Positions 57,141-64,000 of a stretch of 64,000 bases of DNA are shown here, one piece after another. The stretch is taken from NCBI GenBank assembly GCA_963770375.1, contig CAVYPM010000017.1, positions 759,139 through 823,138 of the forward strand, in the 5' to 3' direction. This DNA comes from DASVBE01 sp963770375 (GTDB lineage: Bacteria; Actinomycetota; Actinomycetes; Streptosporangiales; Streptosporangiaceae). Positions within the stretch are counted from its first letter, which is position 1. Each line of letters opens with the position of its first letter. Under the pieces are notes generated by a model that was not told the DNA's origin, made no database searches, and saw nothing but the letters and a program-made list of their open reading frames with translations. Made by a program: the position numbers and the translations under genes.

Positions 57141-58066
57141 TCACGGCTGGAGGACGATCCTGCCGGGGACCCCGCCGGCGGCCTTCCTGCTGTACGCCGT
57201 GACCGCCTCGGCGAGCGGGTACACCGCGCCGACCTGCGGGCGCAGGTGCCCTTCGTCGATCAGGCGGGCCAGCTCGGCCAGCTGAGCGCGGCTGGATTCC
57301 TGGATGAAGACCAGCGTGCTGATGTCGTCCCGCTCAGCGGGCAGCGGCGCGTCGGCCTTGACCGTGACCAGCGTTCCCCCGGGCCGCAGAAGCGCGGCGG
57401 ATCCGGCGAGCACCTCGCCGCCGATCGTGTCGAAGACCAGGTCGGCCTGGCCGGTCACGTCCTGCAGCGGGCCGGTTCCGGTGTCCAGCGCGATGTAGCG
57501 GTCCGCGCCCAGCTCGGTGGCCAGCGCCCGGGAGTGGCTGCGCCCGGTCCCGATCACCTCGGCGCCGGCCCAGCGGGCCAGCTGGACCGCCATCGACCCG
57601 ACCGCGCCGCCCGCGCCGTGGATGACCACCGTCTGGCCCTTGGCCAGCTTCCCGTGGTCGAACAGGGCCTGCCACGCGGTCAGGCCGGCCGCGGCACCGC
57701 CGCGGCGTGGACGTGGTCGACGGTCCGCGGCTTCGGGGCCACGTTGCGGGCCTCGACGGCGACGTACTCGGCGGCCGCCCCGTCACGGAGCTGGTCGGTC
57801 AGCCCGTACACCTCGTCGCCGACGCCGATCCCGGCCGTGCCGAACCCCAGCGCGGCAACGGTCCCCGAGACCTCGTGGCCGGGGATGACCGAGGCCCGCC
57901 GGTGGCCGGCCCGGCACGTCCAGATGGGCCAGTCCAGCTCGTTGTGCGTGATGCCGCACGCCGCGACCTTCACCAGCACCTCGCAGAACATCGGCTTGGG
58001 CTCGGGCGCTTCCTCGAAGACGAGCCCGCTGATGCCGGTCCGCTCGTGCGTGCGGATGGCTTTCAT
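57141..58066 (-). CDS. MDR-family oxidoreductase (quinone/alcohol dehydrogenase-like), one frameshift
   Basis: The 308-residue medium-chain reductase is read in two frames. Up to about 57690 it reads MKAIRTHERTGISGLVFEEA and DGAAAEYVAVEARNVAPKP. It then continues as LFDHGKLAKGQTVVIHGAGG with AVGSMAVQLARWAG (cofactor loop), and ends GGVPGRIVLQP. No zinc ligands are present, as in zinc-free quinone reductases. It is divergent from the ECF41 gene and its promoter carries the same ECF41-type elements, so it is the likely target (the oxidoreductase of the COE set). Confidence 0.82.
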
Positions 58067-58104
58067 CGTCAGTCCCCTTCCGGCAGATGCTCTTCCACCC
58101 CTCC

Positions 58105-58131
58105 GACGAGGAGGCCCGCCCGGATGTCAGG
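58105..58131 (-). promoter_or_regulatory. ECF41-type promoter for the oxidoreductase
   Basis: On the minus strand: -35 CCTGACA (58131-58125), a 16-bp spacer, and -10 CGTC (58108-58105). This is the same architecture as the divergent promoter and close to the consensus TGTCACA-N16-CGTC. The ATG of the oxidoreductase lies about 40 bp further on. Confidence 0.7.
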
Positions 58132-58142
58132 CGGCAATCCAC

Positions 58143-58169
58143 CCTCACAATGCGGCGCAGTATCTCGTC
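58143..58169 (+). promoter_or_regulatory. ECF41-type promoter for the sigma factor
   Basis: CCTCACA at 58143-58149, a 16-bp spacer and CGTC at 58166-58169. It differs from the other arm's -35 by one base. It lies about 40 bp before the ECF41 start and implies autoregulation. Confidence 0.7.
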
Positions 58170-58207
58170 GGAGGGGTAATGCAGCTACGACGAGAGGGGG
58201 CCGCGCC

Positions 58208-59131
58208 ATGACCGCCCCACCGCCAGAACCGGGCCTGGCCGCGATCATCAGCGAGCGGCATCAGCTGATCAACGTCGCGTACCGGCTGCTGGGCTCCCTG
58301 GCCGAGGCCGAGGACGCCGTCCAGGAAACCTACGCCCGCTGGTACGCCCTCACCCCGGCGCAGCGGGACGCCATCGAATCGCCCGGCGCCTGGCTGACCA
58401 CGGTCACCAGCCGCATCTGCCTCGACCAGCTCGGCTCGGCCCGGGCCCGCCGCGAGCGCTACGTCGGCCCGTGGATCCCCGAGCCGCTGCCCGAGCCCGC
58501 CGAATGGCTCAGCGGCAGCGCCGGCCCGCCGGCCGACCCGGCCGACCGCGTCACGCTCGACGAGTCGGTCTCGATGGCGTTCCTGGTCGTGCTCGAATCG
58601 ATGACCCCCGCCGAGCGGGTCGCGTTCATCCTGCATGACGTGTTCGGCTACCCCTTCGCGGAGATCGCCGGCATCGTCGGCCGGACCCCGGCCGCCTGCC
58701 GCCAGCTGGCCTCCTCCGGCCGCCGCCGCAGCCGCGCCGCTCACCGCCCGGCGGCCCCCACCGCCCGCCAGTCCGCCCTCGTCCGCGACTTCGGGAAAGC
58801 CTGGCAGGCCAGCGACATCGCCGCGCTCGTCGCCCTGCTCGACCCGGACGCCGTCATCACCTCAGACGGCGGCGGCCAGGCCACCGCCGCCCGGCATCCG
58901 GTCGAGGGCGCCGGGCTGGTCAGCCGCTTCCTGGCCGGCATCGCCGCCCGCGCACCGGACCTGACCGTCGCCGAGCGCACGGTCAACGGCCAGCCCGGCC
59001 TGATCGCCCAGCGCGGCGGCACCACGGTCACCGTCCTCGCCTTCGGCATCGAAGGCGACCGCATCACGCGCATCTGGGCGATCAGGAACCCGGACAAGCT
59101 CCGCGCCTGGTCCCCCGGGCGGACCTCATAG
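58208..59131 (+). CDS. ECF41 RNA polymerase sigma factor with SnoaL-like C-terminal domain
   Basis: The 307-residue sigma factor contains sigma-2 (YRLLGSLAEAEDAVQETYAR), the linker motif (YVGPWIPEP; Ile in place of Leu in WLPEP), sigma-4 (SMTPAERVAFILHDVFGYPF) and a C-terminal SnoaL-like domain. The DGGG (TSDGGGQATAARHPVEG) and NPDKL (AIRNPDKLRAW) motifs that define ECF41 are all present. It is divergent from the oxidoreductase and shares the twin promoters. The signal it responds to is unknown. It is the second ECF41 of the window after 27491-28393. Confidence 0.93.
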   Translation: MTAPPPEPGLAAIISERHQLINVAYRLLGSLAEAEDAVQETYARWYALTPAQRDAIESPGAWLTTVTSRICLDQLGSARARRERYVGPWIPEPLPEPAEWLSGSAGPPADPADRVTLDESVSMAFLVVLESMTPAERVAFILHDVFGYPFAEIAGIVGRTPAACRQLASSGRRRSRAAHRPAAPTARQSALVRDFGKAWQASDIAALVALLDPDAVITSDGGGQATAARHPVEGAGLVSRFLAGIAARAPDLTVAERTVNGQPGLIAQRGGTTVTVLAFGIEGDRITRIWAIRNPDKLRAWSPGRTS

Positions 59132-59245
59132 CCTCGGTCATGGTCCGAGGGCGTCATGCGCAGGTGCCGGCCAGGTGACCTCCGGCTGACGTTTGCTGAG
59201 GTCAGCGTGCTCTTTTGGAAGGATTACGGTGGCTGCGGCGCGGGC

Positions 59246-59866
59246 CTAGTCCCGCGCGCGGAAGCCGTCGATGAGGCGGAGGATCACGTCTTTGGCGCGC
59301 TGGCGCTCGGCTTCCGGGTCATCGGCCTCGGCGACGGCGAACCCGGCCTCGCCCAGCGCGGCCAGGATCAGCCGGGCCGGCAGGTCCCCCGGCGGCACCG
59401 CGTACCGGCCGGTGGCGGTCAGCAGGGCCAGCCCCTCCCGCAGCCCGGCGAGATAGAAGCTCTCCCCGATGGCCCGGTAACGGGCCTGGCCGAGGACCCC
59501 GGGGGCGTCCTGCAACGCGATCCGGCGGTAGGCCGGCTCGGCGCACGCGGCCAGGAACATGTCCAGGCCGGTGGTGAGCAGGTCCAGCGGGTCGTGGCTG
59601 CCGCCGGGCTCGTCCCAGATCTTTTCGCCGGCTTTTTCGACCTTGCTCAGCAGGCTGGTCTCGATGTCGATGAACACCGCCTCGAACAGCTCGGCCTTGC
59701 TGGCGAAGTGGTGGTACAGGCCGCCCTTGGCGATGTTGGCGTCCTCGGCGATGGCGTCCATCGTCGTGGCCGCGTAGCCGTCCGTGGCGAACCGTGCCGT
59801 GGCCGCGGCGACCACTGCCGCGCGGGTCTGCTCGGCGTACAGATCCCGCCGCGACTTGCCTGTCAT
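59246..59866 (-). CDS. TetR-family transcriptional regulator
   Basis: The 206-residue protein has the TetR helix-turn-helix AAATARFATDGYAATTMDAI with AEDANIAKGGLYHHFASKAE near residues 20-60 and a C-terminal ligand domain. It is divergent from the hydrolase gene. Three copies of TGACCGACT in the 60 bp around the start sites are likely operators, so it probably represses both. Confidence 0.9.
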   Translation of the reverse strand: MTGKSRRDLYAEQTRAAVVAAATARFATDGYAATTMDAIAEDANIAKGGLYHHFASKAELFEAVFIDIETSLLSKVEKAGEKIWDEPGGSHDPLDLLTTGLDMFLAACAEPAYRRIALQDAPGVLGQARYRAIGESFYLAGLREGLALLTATGRYAVPPGDLPARLILAALGEAGFAVAEADDPEAERQRAKDVILRLIDGFRARD

Positions 59867-59922
59867 GACCGACTAGTCTACGCTGACCGACTATGAGTCA
59901 ATCACAGACTGACAGTCGGTCA
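59866..59922. promoter_or_regulatory. TetR operator cluster
   Basis: TGACCGACTA occurs twice in direct orientation (59866-59875 and 59884-59893, 18 bp apart), and the inverted AGTCGGTCA lies at 59914-59922. The first two copies cover the whole 26-bp gap between the TetR start and the hydrolase start. Confidence 0.65.
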
Positions 59923-60777
59923 ATCTTCTCCTCGCCCGTCCGGACGGTGACAACGGCGTCCGGAACCATCACCTACGCCGAGGCCGGGTCCGGGCCGGCC
60001 CCGGTGGCCGTGTTCGTGCACGGCGTGTTCCTGCACCACGGGCTGTGGGCGGCGCAGCTGGCTGCGCTTTCCGACGTCCGCCGGTGCCTGGCCCCCGACC
60101 TGCTGGCGCACGGCGGCAGCGCGCTGGCCCCGGCCAGCGGCGAGCCGCTGGACCTGCGCGCACAGGCCCGGATGATCATCGATTTCCTCGATGCGCTCGG
60201 CGTCTACCAGGCCGACCTGGTCGGGAACGACACCGGCGGGGCCATCTGCCAGGTGGCCGCGGCCATGGCGCCGGACCGGTTCCGGTCGCTCACGCTCACC
60301 AACTGCGACGTGCACGACAACTGGCCACCGCCGCCGTTCATGCCGATCGTCGACCTGGCCCGGCAGGGTGTGCTGGCCACCGCACTGCCCACCCTGGCGG
60401 GCACTGCGGATCAGATCCGGACCGGCCTGGCCTCCAGCCTCGAGCACCCGGAGACCATCCCGGACGACGTGCTGCTCAGCTTCTTCGCCCCGTTCGCCGA
60501 CCCGGCCCGGGCGGCGGCGGTGCAGGGCTACGTGGCGGGCATGGACAACGCGGTGACCGTGGCCATCCGCGACGACCTGGCCAAGCTGACCGTGCCGACC
60601 CAGATGGTGTGGGGCACCGGGGACGAGTTCTTCACCCTGTCCTGGGCCCAGTGGCTGGCCGACACGATCCCCGGCGCACAGCGGATCGTCGAGGTGGACG
60701 GCGCGAAACTGTTCTTCCCGATGGAGCGCCCCGACGAGCTGAACCGCCCGCTCCGCGAACTCTGGACGGCTGCCTGA
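59893..60777 (+). CDS. Alpha/beta hydrolase (haloalkane-dehalogenase-like)
   Basis: The 294-residue protein has an oxyanion segment (FVHGVFLHHGLW), the nucleophile elbow VGNDTGG with Asp as nucleophile (as in haloalkane dehalogenase or epoxide hydrolase types), and WGTGDEFF carrying the acid. The expected C-terminal catalytic His is replaced: EVDGAKLFFPMERPDELN has Lys near the usual His. Activity may therefore differ from classical members. The start lies inside the TetR operator cluster, so the gene is likely controlled by the divergent TetR protein. Confidence 0.8.
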   Translation: MSQSQTDSRSIFSSPVRTVTTASGTITYAEAGSGPAPVAVFVHGVFLHHGLWAAQLAALSDVRRCLAPDLLAHGGSALAPASGEPLDLRAQARMIIDFLDALGVYQADLVGNDTGGAICQVAAAMAPDRFRSLTLTNCDVHDNWPPPPFMPIVDLARQGVLATALPTLAGTADQIRTGLASSLEHPETIPDDVLLSFFAPFADPARAAAVQGYVAGMDNAVTVAIRDDLAKLTVPTQMVWGTGDEFFTLSWAQWLADTIPGAQRIVEVDGAKLFFPMERPDELNRPLRELWTAA

Positions 60778-60998
60778 CTCAGGTGGCCCGCCCGGCCGGC
60801 AAACCTGCGCCCGGCCCTGGCCTGGCCAGCGGCCCAGCTGACCTGGGGAAACCAGCCGCTCCGCGCGTTCTGGCAAACCGGCCGGCCGCAGCCATCGCCC
60901 TGCCCGGCCTGCCCGTCCTATGCTGATGATCTTGGGCAGGCCGGGCGGGCTCCGGCCTGCACGACAGCAGGCCGGCGGCCTGCGGGAAGGGAGCCGCG
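60778..60998. other. Intergenic region of about 220 bp
   Basis: GC-rich, with nothing supported as a gene. CGGGAAGGGAGCC just before 60999 supplies the ribosome site of the next gene. Confidence 0.5.
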
Positions 60999-61961
60999 GT
61001 GCCAGCGAGCAGCTACCTGGACTACTCGGGCCGGGACGACGTGCTGGGCGGCGGCGCCCGGAAGATCCCGGTGACCACCCCCAAGGGCACGTTCAATGTG
61101 TGGACCAAGCGGATCGGCAACGACCCCGGCCTGAAGGTGCTCCTGCTGCACGGCGGCCCGGGCGCCACGCACGAGTACCTGGAGGCGTGCGACAGCTTCC
61201 TGCCGAACGCGGGCATCGAGTACTACTACTACGACCAGCTCGGGTCCGGGTTCAGCGACCAGCCCGAGGAGCCGTCGCTGTGGGACGTGGACCGGTTCGT
61301 CAGCGAGGTCGAGCAGGTCCGCCAGGCCCTCGGCATGGACGCCGGCAACTTCGTCCTCTACGGCCAGTCCTGGGGCGGCATCCTGGCCATGGAGTACGCC
61401 CTGGCCCACCAGCAGAACCTGCGCGGCCTGATCATCTCGAACATGATGGCCAGCGTCCCGGCGTACAACGCATACGCCGAGCAGGTCCTGATGCCGCCCA
61501 TGGACCAGGCCAAGCTGGCCGAGATCAAGGCCTTCGAGGCGGCCGGCGACACCGAGAACCCGCGCTACATGGAGCTGCTGCTCGAGCAGCACTACGTCAA
61601 GCACGTGCTGCGGATGCCGCCGGACGAGTGGCCGGACGGGGTGCAGCGCGGCTTCGCGCACATCAACCCGGCCATCTACGTGTCCATGCAGGGCCCGTCC
61701 GAGCTGGGCATCAGCCCGGACGCGAAGCTGGCGCGCTGGGACCGGTTCGAGGACCTGGCCACGATCGACGTGCCCGCTCTGGTCATCGGCGCCGAGTACG
61801 ACACGATGGACCCGCGGCACATGGAGGCCATGGCGGCCAAGCTGCCCCGCGGCGAGTACCTGTACTGCCCGCAGGGCAGCCACCTGGCCATGTACGACGA
61901 CCAGCAGGTCTACTTCGACGGCATGATCGCGTTCATCAGCAAGCTGCGCAGCGGCGGCTGA
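60999..61961 (+). CDS. Proline-iminopeptidase-like alpha/beta hydrolase
   Basis: A 320-residue hydrolase of the S33 proline-iminopeptidase group (L-amino acid amidase/tricorn-factor-like). Motifs are LLLHGGPGATHEYLEACDSF, YYYDQLGSGFSDQPE, the nucleophile elbow YGQSWGGILAMEYAL, IGAEYDTMDPRH (Asp) and CPQGSHLAMYDD (His). GTG 60999 is used as start. It is the third S33-like hydrolase in the window. Confidence 0.88.
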   Translation: MPASSYLDYSGRDDVLGGGARKIPVTTPKGTFNVWTKRIGNDPGLKVLLLHGGPGATHEYLEACDSFLPNAGIEYYYYDQLGSGFSDQPEEPSLWDVDRFVSEVEQVRQALGMDAGNFVLYGQSWGGILAMEYALAHQQNLRGLIISNMMASVPAYNAYAEQVLMPPMDQAKLAEIKAFEAAGDTENPRYMELLLEQHYVKHVLRMPPDEWPDGVQRGFAHINPAIYVSMQGPSELGISPDAKLARWDRFEDLATIDVPALVIGAEYDTMDPRHMEAMAAKLPRGEYLYCPQGSHLAMYDDQQVYFDGMIAFISKLRSGG

Positions 61962-62006
61962 GCCCGGCCGCCGGGCCGGCCTCGCGCTGGGCCCGGCCTG
62001 CCTGCG

Positions 62007-62729
62007 CTACGCCGGCCGGCCCGCAGGAAGTCCAGCACGGCCGCGGTGAACTCGGCCGGGCGGCTGGTGTGCACCCGGTGCCCGGCCGGGATCGTGATCA
62101 GCGTGGCGTCCGGGATCAGCTGGGCCGCCTCGGCCAGCTGGACCTGCGGCACGTGGCTGTCCTCGCCGCCGGCGATGATCAGCGTCCGCGCGGTGATCGA
62201 GGGCAGCCCGGCCCACCAGGCCGGGGTCGGGGTCCTTCAGCTGCCCGGCGATGGCCACCACCAGCGGCCAGTCCACCGGCAGCTTCTCGGGCGGCGCCGG
62301 GGCATGCTCCGCCAGCCCCGCCCTCCGCCGCGCCGGCCGGTCTGGGCGCGGGCGGCTTGGGCGGGCAGGTGTCCTCCAGGACGAGCTGGCGGACCAGGCC
62401 CGGGCGGGCTTCGGCGATCAGGCTGGCCACCGTGCCGCCGAGCGAGTGGCCGATGATGCTGACCTGCTCCAGGCCGAGCCGGTCCAGCGCGTCAAGCACG
62501 TCGTCGCGCATGAGCTCGAACGAGTACTCCCCCGGCCATTCGCTGTCGCCGTGCCCGCGCAGGTCGAAGGCGATCAGCCGGTCGCGGCCGAGCCCGGGCG
62601 CGATCTCGTCCCAGGTGGCCGAGGGCTCGCCGAGGGAGTGAAGCAGGACCAGCGGCGGCCCGTCCGCGCGCCCGCTGGTGAAGTAGGCCAGCCTTATCCC
62701 GTTGCGGGATATCTCCGCGTTCCGCTCAT
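62007..62729 (-). CDS. Alpha/beta hydrolase, several frameshifts
   Basis: A hydrolase of about 240 residues assembled from three frames: N-terminal ERNAEISRNGIRLAYFTSGR, PPLVLLHSLGEPSATWDEIA, DRLIAFDLRGHGDSEWPGEY; elbow SIIGHSLGGTVASLIAEARP; then, after an indel near 62230, ARTLIIAGGEDSHVPQVQLA and LITIPAGHRVHTSRPAEF with the catalytic His. Frame shifts occur close to the start, near 62230 and before the TAG at 62007-62009. It is probably intact in the real genome. Confidence 0.7.
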
Positions 62730-62788
62730 GCCGGGAAGGTTAGCCCGCGCCGTGCTGGTCCGGCGACCCCGGCGTCCGTCCGCGTCCG

Positions 62789-63593
62789 TCACAGATCGGC
62801 TTCCCCGGTGATCAGCGTGGCCGTCCGGCCGCCGACCCAGATCGCCCCGCTCGCGTCCGCCGACACGTACCTGGCTGCGGCGGCCGATCACCGCGCCCTG
62901 GCCGGCCACGTACGGCGCGGTCAGCCTGTGCGCAGCAGCCAGGCGGCCAGCGACGCGTTGAGGCTGCCGGTCACCGGGCCTCCACCGGTCCCGTTGACGG
63001 GAGAAGCGCGCACCTCCACGCCGCCTCGGAGCCCGGCGGGACAGCCCGGCCAGGCCCAGGTCGATGTCCACCCCGGTGGGCCGCGCGGCCAGCACCGCGT
63101 CCGCGTCCTTGAGCAGGACAGCGACCGAGCCGGGCCTGTTGTCGGCCCCACGGCGTCCACGTTGGCCCGGCTGACCGCAGCACGCCCGCGATCCGGTCCA
63201 GCAGCCCGTCGACTCGCCCGTTCGTAGCACCGGCGGCGCGGTGACGCCAGCGACCCGTCCGCCCTCTCGGGTTCGTGGACCGGCACCAGCCCGGCGCCGC
63301 ATTCCTGGATCGCGACCCCGGGCTTCGCGGGTGGCCCCGCCCGCAACCAGCCACGCGTGGCAGGCGCCCAGCGTGGGCGCCCGGCGAAGGGCAGCTCGGC
63401 CGCAGCGAGATCTGATCCGTAGTTGGCGCTGGGCCAGACGGCGGGAGCACGAACGAGGTCGGAACAGATTCATCCACCGGGCGAACTGCTGCATCCGCGC
63501 GGTGTCCAGGCCCTCGCCGTCGAGCACCACGGCGACCGGATCGCCGTCGCGCCCTGGCCCCGGAACACATCAACGACGCGAGGGAGCGTTCAT
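62789..63593 (-). CDS. PhzF-family isomerase, heavily frameshifted
   Basis: The DNA encodes a PhzF-like protein of about 265 residues, readable only by switching frames several times. Recognisable pieces on the minus strand, in order, are: GLDTARMQQFARWMNL; GHPTLGACHAW-like APTLGACHAWL; PVTGSLNASLAAWLLRTG; and the last strand VWVGGRTATLITGEADL before TGA. In the family an active-site Glu and Asp pair sits near the N-terminus; it cannot be verified here. The frame density of indels resembles the first 2.4 kb. Confidence 0.6.
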
Positions 63594-64000
63594 AAGGCAA
63601 CGATGCCAGCCGTGCCGCCGCCAGGGAAACTGGGTGCGGGCCACGACGCGGCCAGGCGGGCCAGCCGGTGACCAGGACGACCGGCTCGGCGATCGCGACC
63701 TTCAGGAGTAAGGGATACGGAATTATCCCGGGCGGTCTTGCACCAGGCAGCTCGGCGGCGCGGCCATGGTGGCGTCGCTGCTGGCGGCCGAGCGCCGGAG
63801 CCCGGTCACGCCGGGCCGTACTTCCTGTGGCGAGGTTCGGTGCCGCGGCCATCCGCTGCTGGACCTGGACCGTCGGCCGGGATTGGGCCGCTGGCCGTGG
63901 AGCTGCTGCGGGGCGGCCTGGTGCTGGACCAGCCGGACTTTGCCCAGCTGGCCGTCAACATGCACCCGCCGTACCCACACCGGCCGGGCGGCCCGCACGT
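63594..64000. other. Unresolved end of window, about 400 bp
   Basis: Several broken frames run on both strands, for instance PLAVELLRGGLVLDQPDFAQ on the + strand near 63890-63960. They suggest that a further gene is present but carries indels. I do not recognise the product. Confidence 0.3.

Larger units (their letters stand above)
58097..58177. repeat. Inverted repeat spanning the divergent ECF41 promoters
   Basis: ACCCCTCCGACGAG at 58097-58110 is the exact reverse complement of CTCGTCGGAGGGGT at 58164-58177, 53 bp away. Each arm holds the CGTC -10 element and the sequence just downstream of one of the two divergent promoters. Confidence 0.85.

Noticed and set aside
1..64000. CRISPR arrays, prophage or plasmid backbone
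   Set aside because: No regularly spaced repeats, no cas, integrase, capsid or replication genes were found; the only mobile sequence is the IS110 tail.

Overview
The window is a very GC-rich (about 70% or more), densely coding stretch of an actinomycete chromosome. The clues are an rpmG-hadA-hadB locus beside an elongator tRNA-Met, an AfsR/SARP-type regulator, a PknB-type kinase, an AcuC protein, an FtsK/EccC-like ATPase, an SCO6745-family protein and many GTG starts. The family is not certain; a Streptosporangiales-like or uncultured actinomycete fits best. No phage, plasmid backbone or CRISPR array is visible. The only mobile DNA is a decayed IS110-type transposase tail.

Layout. 0-9.6 kb: end of an FtsK/EccC-like ATPase, small GntR and VOC genes, an APH-like kinase, murB, a coupled pair of exported proteins, a prepilin peptidase, then hadB-hadA-rpmG and tRNA-Met. 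9.7-17.2 kb: a probable methylated-glycine catabolic module. It holds a choline-kinase-like protein, a dimethylglycine/sarcosine dehydrogenase and L-serine dehydratase, divergent from an amino-acid/choline permease and a GntR/HutC regulator, with a matching GTCTAGAC operator between the two arms. 17.2-19.3 kb: a stand-alone threonyl-tRNA synthetase without an editing domain, preceded by a short leader peptide with three consecutive Thr codons and a strong terminator, so a threonine attenuator. 19.4-29 kb: membrane spermidine-synthase-like protein, AcuC, alcohol dehydrogenase, aminotransferase, GNAT, and an ECF41 sigma operon with a textbook ECF41 promoter. 29-33.3 kb: methyltransferase and an oxidase-formamidase-SDR operon. 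33-47.8 kb: SARP, ricin-type lectin, serine hydrolase, an E1/transketolase-like enzyme, several alpha/beta hydrolases, VOC and GNAT proteins. 48-57 kb: a looser region with gene remnants, a MarR/NmrA pair with clear operators, a Ser/Thr kinase with an extracellular Kelch propeller, HNH nuclease and peptidase E. 57-64 kb: a second ECF41 sigma divergent from an oxidoreductase through twin promoters, a TetR/hydrolase pair, further hydrolases and a broken PhzF-like gene.

The most informative signals are regulatory: the Thr attenuator, three ECF41-type promoters (CCTSACA or TGTCACA, 16-17 bp, CGTC) at both ECF41 loci, and a HutC-type operator in the methylated-glycine module.

Caution: about 20 otherwise conserved genes carry single-base frameshifts, densest at the two ends of the window. 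Because they hit conserved housekeeping genes such as murB, most are better explained by sequencing or assembly indels than by pseudogenes. Coordinates for these genes span the whole reconstructed gene.
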